A DNA stretch of 12,211 nt from an uncultured Lentisphaeria bacterium (GTDB lineage Bacteria; Verrucomicrobiota; Lentisphaeria; Victivallales; UBA1829), in contig CAJMAW010000096.1 in assembly GCA_905211485.1 (NCBI GenBank), forward strand, positions 1 to 12,211, in the 5' to 3' direction. Position 1 is the stretch's first letter. Every line of letters begins with the position of its first letter. Shown here in pieces: positions 1-6,346 of the stretch. The notes beneath the pieces were generated by a model, which saw only the letters and a list, made by a program, of their open reading frames with translations, searched no databases and was not told where the DNA came from. A program made the translations under genes and the position numbers.

Positions 1-94
1 AAATAGAAACAAACGAGATTTCTGTCAAAAAAAGCATTGATAGAGGTTCCCTTATGAAAACTTCATTACAATCCTGCATCTGAATTCCGCTGAG

Positions 95-451
95 GTGGAA
101 GCCATCATCAATGAACAGGAACGGCTTGAAAACAGGAAAAGCGCCATGATCGCCTATGGTCTGGAATACCGTCTGAATGCGGAACGCAGATCCGTGGAAG
201 GCCCACTGCTCCTGAGCCCAGGGATGCAGTCCCGGGAGAAGGGAGAACTCTGGGAATCCGGCCGCATCCGGCTCCCCTTCGCCTTCAGCGGCTACGCGGC
301 ATCCGGAGCGGGAGGCCGATACCCCGTACTCCGCTCCATAGCGGATTCGAAAGCGGTACAGCGCCTCGATCTGCCCCTGAGCATCCGGGACGCCGTGCGC
401 TGTTTTTTGATGAAAAATCTTCCGCCCTCCTCTGCCGGGGGCTTGAAATAG
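95..451 (+). CDS. Doubtful hypothetical ORF at the left edge
   Basis: A 118-residue open frame with a GTG start; the frame is open back to base 44, after a TAG at 41-43. The first 30 or so residues (NEQERLENRK and following) look like a charged helix, but from about residue 35 the translation is rich in Gly, Ser, Arg and Pro with no recognisable motif or domain. No convincing ribosome binding site precedes the GTG. A different frame is open from base 3 to a TGA at 81-83, so this could be the decayed or frameshifted 3' end of a gene entering from the left. I do not recognise a family. It may be non-coding; GC-rich DNA gives such frames by chance. Confidence 0.22.
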   Translation: MEAIINEQERLENRKSAMIAYGLEYRLNAERRSVEGPLLLSPGMQSREKGELWESGRIRLPFAFSGYAASGAGGRYPVLRSIADSKAVQRLDLPLSIRDAVRCFLMKNLPPSSAGGLK

Positions 452-819
452 GGGGGAAGCACGCCATATTATTTACCTTCTGAGCTTCTGTTTGAAAAAT
501 TCTGAACGCGTATTTCTCCCCCGATCAGTTTTTCCCCCGCCTCTCCTTCCGGAGCAGGTAGGAGGAAGTCCCAGCCCCGGAGCAACGAAAAAAACGGGGA
601 AAATTCCGGAAGCCCGATGCAAAAAAAACGCGGAAATGACATATAAAAGCAATAAAGAATAAAGAGGAAAGGGAAAGAAAGAAAAAGAGCGGGAATGACA
701 ACCATCACGATGATGTCGGTGATGATGATATGATGTCTGCCGCGGTGTCTCTCATGGCGGGAAGAAATCTCCGCATGGAGACAGGTTTCCTTTTCCGGAA
801 AACAACTTTTTGAAAACGC
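452..819. other. Intergenic stretch with purine-rich tract and ATGATG repeats
   Basis: No supported gene lies in these 368 bases. The stretch contains a nearly all-purine tract at about 650-693 and a cluster of TGATG repeats at 711-735, where CATCA at 703-707 can fold onto the first TGATG (711-715). A loose CCCCG/CGGGG inverted repeat sits at 575-599 with a 15-base loop. None of these has the form of a clear terminator or promoter. A 268-codon frame on the minus strand runs through here into the next gene, but it is Arg/Pro/Phe-rich and has no domain features. Confidence 0.5.
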
Positions 820-1374
820 ATGGAAATGAAGATGAAAACGGATCCTCCGGATCCCGGGAAAAGAAAGGAAGGAAGAGAACGGGAGTCTCGGCGGAACCGT
901 TTCCGGATTTGTCCGCCGGGATTCATTCTGTATGCGGGTCTGTTTTTTCCCGTTTGTCTTCTTCTCTGCTCCTGCGCGGGACAAACGGACGGAACGGGAA
1001 GGGAAACGGAATCCGGGGAATACGTTCCTTCCGGGGAGGACAAACTGACCGAACAGGAGATCAAAGACTACATTTACCATGCGCGCGAGATTGCGGGGAA
1101 GGCGAAACTTGTTTCGGCGGAACGGGAAATGATCCGGAAACTGGATCCGGAACTGGACATCCGCTACCGCGGACGCAAGAGGGGGAAAATGACAATTGAA
1201 TGGAAACTGCCGACAACGCGTCTGGTGCGTCTGACCGTGACGGGAGACTTTCTTGTGAAACGTCCGCGCTGGCATCTCCAGATCATGACGTATGAAACTC
1301 CATCGGAAGGGGCCTCCTACCGTTTTCTCGGGGAAAACGAAACGCTGAGACCGTTCGTTCCTCCGGGGAAATGA
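820..1374 (+). CDS. Putative lipoprotein of unknown function (184 aa)
   Basis: The N-terminus has a long basic region (about 30 residues, many Lys/Arg), a hydrophobic segment at about 35-50 and a lipobox-like LCSC with the candidate lipidated cysteine at residue 52, so it is probably exported and anchored to a membrane. The mature part is charged: a likely helix (about 74-110: EQEIKDYIYHAREI and following), then strand-like stretches (MTIEWKL, LVRLTVTGDFLV, WHLQIMTYET). I recognise no domain. The start is uncertain: ATG codons at 820, 826 and 832 are in frame and none has a strong Shine-Dalgarno. The n-region is longer than usual, so the true start may be a non-ATG codon further in. It stands alone, with a weak terminator right after it. 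Confidence 0.65.
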   Translation: MEMKMKTDPPDPGKRKEGRERESRRNRFRICPPGFILYAGLFFPVCLLLCSCAGQTDGTGRETESGEYVPSGEDKLTEQEIKDYIYHAREIAGKAKLVSAEREMIRKLDPELDIRYRGRKRGKMTIEWKLPTTRLVRLTVTGDFLVKRPRWHLQIMTYETPSEGASYRFLGENETLRPFVPPGK

Positions 1375-1377
1375 GGG

Positions 1378-1405
1378 GATATCCTCAAGGAATGTGGATA
1401 TTTTT
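1378..1405 (+). terminator. Weak rho-independent terminator after the lipoprotein gene
   Basis: GATATCC (1378-1384) pairs with GGATATT (1396-1402), with one G-U pair and an 11-base loop, and runs into TTTTT at 1401-1405. It begins three bases after the upstream stop codon. The stem is short and AT-rich, so efficiency is doubtful, but its position between the lipoprotein gene and the rplU promoter fits. Confidence 0.5.
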
Positions 1406-1416
1406 CAAAAAAGAAT

Positions 1417-1444
1417 TTGAAGAATGCAGTCTTTGCATTATATT
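1417..1444 (+). promoter_or_regulatory. Sigma-70-type promoter for rplU-purC
   Basis: TTGAAG (1417-1422) and TATATT (1439-1444) are separated by 16 bases and lie in a local AT-rich patch about 70 bases before the rplU start. The spacer contains the palindromic motif at 1424-1438 described separately. This is the best promoter-like match seen upstream of a plus-strand gene in the window. Confidence 0.6.
1424..1438 (+). promoter_or_regulatory. ATGCA-N5-TGCAT inverted repeat, copy 1 (before rplU)
   Basis: ATGCAGTCTTTGCAT has perfect 5-base arms around GTCTT and sits in the spacer between the -35 and -10 hexamers. A 13-of-14 match (ATGCAATCTTTGCA) occurs at 9657-9670 before tlyA at nearly the same distance from the start codon. 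It could be an operator or part of a lineage-specific promoter; the bound factor is unknown. Confidence 0.45.
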
Positions 1445-1512
1445 AACAGGCTCCGGGAGATTGGAAAAATCGGAAACATTTTAAATACGGAAAAACAGCG
1501 GGAGTGGTTGAC

Positions 1513-1821
1513 ATGTACGCAGTAATCGCCGCAGGAGGCAGACAGTTCAAGGTGCAGGAAAAGGAAGTCGTTGCCATGGAACGGCTGACCGGGGAAGCGG
1601 GCGCGAAAGTTTCCTTTACGGAAGTTCTCGCCGTGGGTGAAGGAGCTGAACTCAAACTCGGAACGCCCTTCGTGGAAGGCGCAAAGGTGGAGGCGGAAAT
1701 TCTGGAACATTTCCGCGGGCCCAAGCTGATCGCCTTCAAAATGAAAAGACGTAAAGGCTGCCGGAAACGCAAAGGTCACAGACAGGAACTGACGAAGGTC
1801 AGGATCCTCTCCATAGCTTGA
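1513..1821 (+). CDS. rplU: 50S ribosomal protein bL21
   Basis: A 102-residue protein, the usual bL21 length. It binds 23S rRNA in the large ribosomal subunit. It opens with MYAVIAAGGRQFKV, matching the family's MYAVI-GGKQYKV start, and ends with the basic signature KMKRRKGCRKRKGHRQ followed by TKVRI. I place the start at the ATG at 1513, with GGGAG eight bases upstream, rather than the in-frame GTG at 1504, because homologues begin MYAVI. The gene has its own promoter and is followed after 19 bases by purC. The usual partner rpmA (bL27) is absent here, an uncommon arrangement. Identification is secure. Confidence 0.96.
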   Translation: MYAVIAAGGRQFKVQEKEVVAMERLTGEAGAKVSFTEVLAVGEGAELKLGTPFVEGAKVEAEILEHFRGPKLIAFKMKRRKGCRKRKGHRQELTKVRILSIA

Positions 1822-1840
1822 GGTTGAAAAAAAACACATT

Positions 1841-2740
1841 ATGAAATACGACTCCAACGGGGCACTGCTGGAAACGGAAATTCCCGGTTTACCACGTCTT
1901 CATCAGGGAAAAGTACGGGATATTTATGATCTGGGGGATTCGCTTCTGTTTGTCGCAACGGACAGGATCAGTGCATTTGACTGCGTCATGCCCAACGGGA
2001 TTCCCGACAAGGGGCGCGTTCTCACAGCCATGTCGCTCTTCTGGTTCGACTATCTTTCCTGGGCGACGAATCATCTTCTGGCGTCCGACATATCGGACTT
2101 CCCGGTTTCCCTGAAGCCTTACAGCTCGGATCTGGCAGGTCGGTCCCTGATTGTCAAGAAGGCGAAAACAATCCCTCTGGAATGCATTGTCCGCGGCTAC
2201 ATTACGGGCAGCGGATGGAAGGAATATCAGAAGAGCGGAACGGTTGGAGGGTATCGTCTCCGGAGCGGATACCGTCAGGCGGAGAAGCTGGACAAGGCCC
2301 TGTTCACGCCGTCCACGAAGGCCGAGTCCGGACATGACGAAAATCTGTCATTTGAAGAGGCTGGAAAACTCATCGGAGAAGAAAAAGCGCAGAACCTTTC
2401 GGACTTCTCGCTCCGGATTTACAAGGATGCGGCGAAACACGCCGAAAAGTGCGGCATCATTCTGGCCGACACAAAATTTGAATTCGGAGAACTCGACGGG
2501 GAAATCATCCTCATCGATGAAGTCCTGACTCCGGACTCCAGCCGTTTCTGGCCGAAGGACCAGTATAAGATCGGCTGCAATCCGCCCAGTCTGGACAAGC
2601 AGTTTGTCCGGGACTATCTGGAATCCCTGGACTGGGACAAAACTCCGCCCGCCCCGGAGCTTCCGCTGGGAATTGTGGAAAAGACCCGGGAAAAATACCT
2701 TGGAGCCTTGAAAGCGCTCAGCGGACGCAGTCTCGACTGA
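1841..2740 (+). CDS. purC: Phosphoribosylaminoimidazole-succinocarboxamide (SAICAR) synthase
   Basis: This cytosolic enzyme joins CAIR and aspartate using ATP to make SAICAR in de novo purine synthesis. At 299 residues it is the longer form of the family rather than the roughly 240-residue form. Visible motifs are the nucleotide-binding HQGKVRDIYDLG (21-32), TDRISAFDCVMPNGIPDKG, the IVRGYITGSGWKEY segment, STKAESGHDEN, ILADTKFEFG and IDEVLTPDSSRFWP. The last two are the classic second PurC signature. The ATG at 1841 gives a normal N-terminus; a weak TTGAGG lies about 17 bases upstream. It is probably co-transcribed with rplU, and a strong hairpin at 2840-2876 ends the unit. Confidence 0.97.
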   Translation: MKYDSNGALLETEIPGLPRLHQGKVRDIYDLGDSLLFVATDRISAFDCVMPNGIPDKGRVLTAMSLFWFDYLSWATNHLLASDISDFPVSLKPYSSDLAGRSLIVKKAKTIPLECIVRGYITGSGWKEYQKSGTVGGYRLRSGYRQAEKLDKALFTPSTKAESGHDENLSFEEAGKLIGEEKAQNLSDFSLRIYKDAAKHAEKCGIILADTKFEFGELDGEIILIDEVLTPDSSRFWPKDQYKIGCNPPSLDKQFVRDYLESLDWDKTPPAPELPLGIVEKTREKYLGALKALSGRSLD

Positions 2741-2811
2741 TCCCGCGCGGGGAACGGGAACCGCGACTGGACAAAGCGGTCGTCCTGCAGAGGGAATTGA
2801 AAGTTAAAGAA

Positions 2812-2836
2812 GATCGAGGGGCCGATCAAGTGCCCC
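2812..2836 (+). promoter_or_regulatory. Possible H-type pseudoknot in the metX leader
   Basis: GATCG (2812-2816) pairs with CGATC (2823-2827). The intervening loop bases GGGGC (2818-2822) are complementary to GCCCC (2832-2836), which gives a compact two-stem pseudoknot with loops of 1, 0 and 4 bases. It ends three bases before the terminator hairpin upstream of metX. This could be a cis-regulatory leader, but two 5-bp helices can arise by chance in GC-rich DNA, and I recognise no known SAM riboswitch core. Confidence 0.25.
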
Positions 2837-2839
2837 GGA

Positions 2840-2876
2840 ACGGCGGATCCGGATGAAAAAGAATCCGGACCGCCGT
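2840..2876 (+). terminator. Strong hairpin between purC and metX
   Basis: ACGGCGGATCCGGAT (2840-2854) pairs with ATCCGGACCGCCGT (2863-2876), 14 base pairs with one bulged A and an 8-base A-rich loop, followed by CTTTCTG. The stem is very stable but the U-tract is poor, so it may be a transcription terminator, an attenuator for metX or an mRNA-stabilising hairpin. It is the strongest fold seen between genes in the window. Confidence 0.6.
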
Positions 2877-2925
2877 CTTTCTGAGATCAGAGAACGGAAA
2901 AGCACAGTTCGGAGAACCCCCAGGC

Positions 2926-4101
2926 ATGAAAACGGATGACAGACTCATCATCAACAGCGTCGGCATAGTCACGCCCCGGGATTTCTTCTTCGGCGATTCG
3001 GAGGAAGACGAACTCAGGCTGGACTGCGGCAAGACTCTGCGGGGCGTCACGCTCCGTTACGAGACCTACGGGACTCTTTCTCCGGAAAAAGACAACGCCA
3101 TTCTAGTGGAACACGCGCTGACCGGAGACGCCCATCTGGCGGGCCGTCATTCCGAAGACGATGCGAAACCCGGCTGGTGGGATGCCGTGGTAGGTCCCGG
3201 GAAGCCGTTTGACACGGACAAATACTTCATTGTCTGCAGCAACATCATAGGCGGCTGTTCCGGTTCGACGGGACCGCGTTCGATCGATCCTGCCACGGGG
3301 AAACGCTACAATATGAACTTTCCCGTCATCACCATCGGGGACATGGTCCGTGCGCAGAAGCGCCTGATGGATCATCTGGGGATCCGGCGCTGGCTTGCGG
3401 TGGCGGGCGGCTCCATGGGGGGGATGCTGGCGCTGCAGTGGGCCATCGACTATCCGAACTGCGTCTGCGGACACATCTGCATTGCGACCACATCCCGGAT
3501 CTCGCCGCAGTCCATCGCCTTCAACTGGGTCGGCAGAGAGGCCATCATGAGCGATCCGCAGTGGAAGAACGGAGAATACGAGGAACAGCCCCAGAAGGGA
3601 CTGGCCATTGCGCGCATGCTGGCGCACATCACCTATCTGAGCGAGGAATCGATGCGCAGGAAATTCGGACGCCTGCTCCAGGATTCCGAGGATTATTCGT
3701 TCGACTTCGACAAGGATTTCCGGATTGAAAGCTATCTCCAGCATCAGGGAACGCGCTTTGTTGAACGCTTCGACGCAAACTCCTATTTGTACATCACCCG
3801 CGCCATCGACTATTTCGACATTTCAGATGCATCGGAAGGCGACATGGCAAAAGCCTTTTCCAGGACAAAAGCACCGTTTCTGGTCGTTTCCTTCACGAGC
3901 GACTGGCTTTTCCCGTCGTACCAGTCAAGAGAGATTGTGAAGGCGCTTCTGGACAACCGTCTGGACGTGACTTTCTGCAACATCGAGTCCTCCTACGGGC
4001 ATGACGCCTTCCTTCTGGAAACGGAAACACTCGGCTCCCTGATCTCCAGTTTCCTCACCGGCCGGACTCAGGATCTCAAGGAGAAAAGACAAGATGACTG
4101 A
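2926..4101 (+). CDS. metX: Homoserine O-acetyltransferase (MetX family)
   Basis: This cytosolic alpha/beta-hydrolase transfers an acyl group, usually acetyl from acetyl-CoA, to homoserine as the first committed step of methionine synthesis. At 391 residues it has the normal family length. Key parts are YETYGTL and HALTGDAHLAG near the N-terminus, PGWWDAVVGPGKPFDTDKYF, the GGCSGSTGP loop, and the nucleophile elbow GGSMGG with Ser163. The rest of the triad fits Asp326 in FTSDWLFP and His359 in SYGHDAF. Some relatives use serine or succinyl-CoA; acyl specificity cannot be read by eye. The ATG at 2926 has GGAG about 12 bases upstream. The gene overlaps metW by 8 bases, the classic metXW pairing, and follows a strong hairpin that may attenuate it. 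Confidence 0.94.
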   Translation: MKTDDRLIINSVGIVTPRDFFFGDSEEDELRLDCGKTLRGVTLRYETYGTLSPEKDNAILVEHALTGDAHLAGRHSEDDAKPGWWDAVVGPGKPFDTDKYFIVCSNIIGGCSGSTGPRSIDPATGKRYNMNFPVITIGDMVRAQKRLMDHLGIRRWLAVAGGSMGGMLALQWAIDYPNCVCGHICIATTSRISPQSIAFNWVGREAIMSDPQWKNGEYEEQPQKGLAIARMLAHITYLSEESMRRKFGRLLQDSEDYSFDFDKDFRIESYLQHQGTRFVERFDANSYLYITRAIDYFDISDASEGDMAKAFSRTKAPFLVVSFTSDWLFPSYQSREIVKALLDNRLDVTFCNIESSYGHDAFLLETETLGSLISSFLTGRTQDLKEKRQDD

Positions 4102-4720
4102 CACCATCTTCTCCGAAGAAATTCAGCTTCAGCGCTCCGATCTGACCACCATCAAGGATATGATCCCGAAGGGGGCGCGCATACTCGACCTCGGATGCGG
4201 ATCCGGACGTCTGCTGAAGGCGCTCAAATCCCTGAAGAACGCCAAGGTGATGGGAGTGGAAGTCGATGAACAGAAAATTCTCCAGTGCGCGCAGCGCGGA
4301 GTCCCCGTCATTCAGGCGAATCTGGACGAGGCTCTGCGCGAATTCTCCGACAACTCCTGCGATTATGTCATCCTGAGCCGGACCATTCAGGCCGTGCGCC
4401 ATCCGGACACCGTCCTTTCGGAAATGCTGCGCATCGGAGGACATGGAATCGTCAGTTTCATCAATTTCGGGCACATCAACGCCAGGATTCAGATTCTTCT
4501 GGGAAACATGCCCGTCACAAGGAATCTTCCTCTTTCGTGGTACGACACACCGAACATCCATCCTGCGACCATCGCAGACTTCCGGGACCTCTGCAAAGAC
4601 ATGGGAATCCGCATTTCCAGGGAAATTCCGCTCTCTCAGCCGGAGGATTTCCTCCCCACGCTCGCCGGTGTCTGGCCGAATCTGTTTGCATCGAACTGCA
4701 TCTTCATCATTGAAAAATAG
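4094..4720 (+). CDS. metW: Methionine biosynthesis protein MetW (methyltransferase fold)
   Basis: A 208-residue class I SAM-methyltransferase fold of the MetW family. It is encoded next to metX in many bacteria and is thought to support MetX activity; any methyl-transfer substrate is not established. The SAM-binding motif I is LDLGCGSGRLL (about 31-41), followed by an acidic VMGVEVDE strand. Family-typical C-terminal segments include FINFGHINARIQILLGNMPVT, LPLSWYDTPNIH and FRDLCKDMGI. AAGGAG lies about 10 bases before the ATG at 4094, inside the end of metX, and the two frames overlap by 8 bases, suggesting translational coupling. The DUF2752 gene follows after 7 bases. Confidence 0.94.
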   Translation: MTDTIFSEEIQLQRSDLTTIKDMIPKGARILDLGCGSGRLLKALKSLKNAKVMGVEVDEQKILQCAQRGVPVIQANLDEALREFSDNSCDYVILSRTIQAVRHPDTVLSEMLRIGGHGIVSFINFGHINARIQILLGNMPVTRNLPLSWYDTPNIHPATIADFRDLCKDMGIRISREIPLSQPEDFLPTLAGVWPNLFASNCIFIIEK

Positions 4721-4727
4721 GTCGGGA

Positions 4728-5309
4728 ATGCCTTCGGGGAAACTTGAGATTCATTTTCAAATCAGGCCCGGGACATTGCGGTGGATTTTTCTCGGGGCGA
4801 ATCTGCTCTTGCTGCTGTTTCTTCTTTTTGTCGCCCTGGTCGATCCGAACAAGGTGCATTACACCTTCTGTCCCATCCGCTGGAAGACAGGGCTCTTCTG
4901 CGCCACCTGCGGTTCCACGCGCGCGGCACATGAACTATTGAACCTGAATTTCGCTTCGGCGGTGGCCTACAATCCGTTCTTCGTCTTTTTCCTCTGCCCG
5001 GTATTTGCGGCATGCTGGGGACTGCTGGCACTGAAGATCTTCTTCGGGAAAGCGCTCCGTCTTCCCTACAAAACTTTCGCCGCAGCCCTGATCCTCCTTG
5101 CTCTCGCGTTCATGATTACGCGCAATCTGCCGGGAGAGAGCTTCGCCCCCCTGAGACCGCATCTCCTCCCGGCGGACAAGCTCAACAGCAGCAGCCACGG
5201 CGGCATCGATGAAAAAAGGATAGAACGGCAGCCGCAGAAGCCCGCAGCCGCAGCGGAAAAGGGAAAGGGAAAGGGAAAGGAGATGTTTCTTCCTCATCAT
5301 GCATCCTGA
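4728..5309 (+). CDS. DUF2752 membrane protein with low-complexity C-terminal tail
   Basis: A 193-residue protein. The family is recognised by CPIRWKTGLFCATCGSTRAAHELLNLN at 48-74, with Cys48, Cys58 and Cys61 matching the conserved cysteine pattern, followed by the family's AVAYNPF. Predicted membrane helices lie at about 18-38, 82-104 and 117-131, so it is probably an inner-membrane protein; the function of DUF2752 is unknown. The frame is open further upstream inside metW, but the ATG at 4728, 7 bases after the metW stop, gives the expected N-terminus. After about residue 148 the sequence becomes Ala/Lys/Gly-rich (KPAAAAEKGKGKGKE), encoded partly by a GGGAAA repeat and beyond the usual end of the domain. 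The stop overlaps the AraC gene by 11 bases. Confidence 0.85.
   Translation: MPSGKLEIHFQIRPGTLRWIFLGANLLLLLFLLFVALVDPNKVHYTFCPIRWKTGLFCATCGSTRAAHELLNLNFASAVAYNPFFVFFLCPVFAACWGLLALKIFFGKALRLPYKTFAAALILLALAFMITRNLPGESFAPLRPHLLPADKLNSSSHGGIDEKRIERQPQKPAAAAEKGKGKGKEMFLPHHAS
5257..5282 (+). repeat. (GGGAAA) hexamer tandem repeat
   Basis: Three exact GGGAAA units (5261-5278) are flanked by near-units. They encode the GKGKGK part of the DUF2752 tail and end 17 bases before the AraC start codon, next to its only candidate GGAG. Loss or gain of a unit would keep the DUF2752 frame. The three G-runs could also contribute to a quadruplex-like fold. Confidence 0.7.
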
Positions 5310-6102
5310 CGACAGAATCCTGGCTTTCCGATGCGCTTATTACCGCGCTCCCACACAGCAGACGGAAGTCCTGCCGCGCAAGATCAGCCGCGATCATGAA
5401 TACATCGAACTGCTCACGCGCGGAGGCGTCCTTCATGACGACGGAACTGGAAAGGAAGCCTATTACGGCCCCGGCTCTCTCTTCTGGCATTTCCCCGGAG
5501 AACATACCATCTGCCGCTATCTGAAAGGAAAACCCTATGAATGCCTGGTGGCGGATTTCAAAATCGCTCCGCCCATGCGGAGAATTGCGCCGGCGGTAAC
5601 CCGGTGCGTTTCCCTTGATGTACAGAAATTCACGGAAGAATCCCTCCGCGCGTTCCATGACGACTCTTTCGACAAGGCGCTCCTGGCCAGAAATGTTCAC
5701 TCGCGTCTTCTCTGGGAAGCCTATTCCTCCGTCCGGATCAGTTCCGAACAGAACATCCCGGAGGTCCTGGAAAGGGCGACACGGTTTATAGAACACTCTT
5801 TCGCAGACTCGTCTCTTACGGTGCGCCAGCTCGCAGAGGAACTGGATGTCAGCGTCCCGCATCTGCATATGCTTTTCCGGAAATACCTGAAGGAAACGCC
5901 TCATCGGAGAATCATTGCAAGGCGTCTGCTGGAGGCAAAAAATCTTCTCGCCGCCTCTGATGCGACCTTGAAGGAACTGGCTTTCGACTGCGGATTCCCG
6001 AATGTCGAACACTTCTGCCGGCTCTTCCGCCAGCGTTTTTCCATGACTCCTTCGGAATTCCGGCGCCTCAACACCCCCTACCGCGATCTGCCGCGGGACT
6101 GA
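5299..6102 (+). CDS. AraC-family transcriptional regulator
   Basis: A 267-residue two-domain DNA-binding regulator. Residues 1-95 or so are beta-rich and cupin-like (GPGSLFWHFPGEHTICRYL), the usual ligand-sensing arm. The C-terminal 100 residues carry the two AraC helix-turn-helix units: LTVRQLAEELDVSVPHLHMLFRKYL and TLKELAFDCGFPNVEHFCRLFRQRF, ending in the typical MTPSEFRR. The ATG at 5299 overlaps the DUF2752 stop; GGAG at 5279-5282 is rather far at 16 bases, so translation may be coupled. There are no adjacent sugar transport or hydrolase genes, so the effector and targets are unknown. It sits at the end of the metXW run and converges on hldD. Confidence 0.93.
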   Translation: MHPDDRILAFRCAYYRAPTQQTEVLPRKISRDHEYIELLTRGGVLHDDGTGKEAYYGPGSLFWHFPGEHTICRYLKGKPYECLVADFKIAPPMRRIAPAVTRCVSLDVQKFTEESLRAFHDDSFDKALLARNVHSRLLWEAYSSVRISSEQNIPEVLERATRFIEHSFADSSLTVRQLAEELDVSVPHLHMLFRKYLKETPHRRIIARRLLEAKNLLAASDATLKELAFDCGFPNVEHFCRLFRQRFSMTPSEFRRLNTPYRDLPRD

Positions 6103-6292
6103 AAAAGGACGGAAACCTTGTACTTTTCCCACCCTCTGCTTTCCTTCCCATGCCGGAACGGAAGTGAAACCCCGGCCGGGGATTCCATGCCTCCCCACAC
6201 GTTTCCGCCGCGTCCTCCGGGGGGGAATTCTGCTTCCTCCGCAACAAGGGGGAAAAAACAGCGGGAGACGCGGCAAAGGGAAAACGGGGAAA

Positions 6293-6313
6293 GGGAATCC
6301 GTTCCCACGGGAA
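6293..6313. terminator. Competing short hairpins between convergent genes
   Basis: GGGAA (6293-6297), TTCCC (6302-6306) and GGGAA (6309-6313) let the middle arm pair with either neighbour, on either strand. This lies in the 244-base convergent gap between the AraC gene and hldD. U-tracts are poor on both strands, so termination here is only a possibility. A 12-base CCCCGGCCGGGG palindrome lies at 6170-6181 in the same gap. Confidence 0.3.
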
Positions 6314-6345
6314 GGAGGGAGGAAGGGAGGGGAAGGAGAAGGGGA
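6309..6345 (+). repeat. Homopurine, G-run-rich tract downstream of hldD
   Basis: A 37-base purine-only run with G3-G4 blocks spaced 1-5 bases apart, meeting the simple G3+N1-7 quadruplex pattern on the plus strand. It abuts the hldD stop codon, which is read from the opposite strand, so the hldD mRNA would carry the C-rich complement. A role in termination or mRNA end formation is only conjecture. Confidence 0.5.
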
Positions 6346-6346
6346 A

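Noticed and set aside
469..1275. 268-codon minus-strand open frame
   Set aside because: It is Arg/Phe/Pro-rich without domain features and overlaps the lipobox protein at 820-1374.
1424..1437. Sigma-54 promoter reading of the TGCA-N5-TTGCA motif
   Set aside because: The TTGCA half fits a -12 element, but there is no GG at the -24 position in the rplU copy.
1504..1821. GTG start at 1504 for rplU
   Set aside because: It would overlap the GGGAG ribosome binding site; bL21 proteins begin at MYAVI, which matches the ATG at 1513.
2741..2925. Known SAM riboswitch before metX
   Set aside because: I looked for SAM-I, SAM-II and SAM/SAH core sequences and recognised none. Only the generic pseudoknot candidate is kept.
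5182..6276. 364-codon minus-strand open frame
   Set aside because: It is antisense to the AraC regulator, whose two helix-turn-helix units are clear; the N-terminal Arg/Gly-rich text has no motif.
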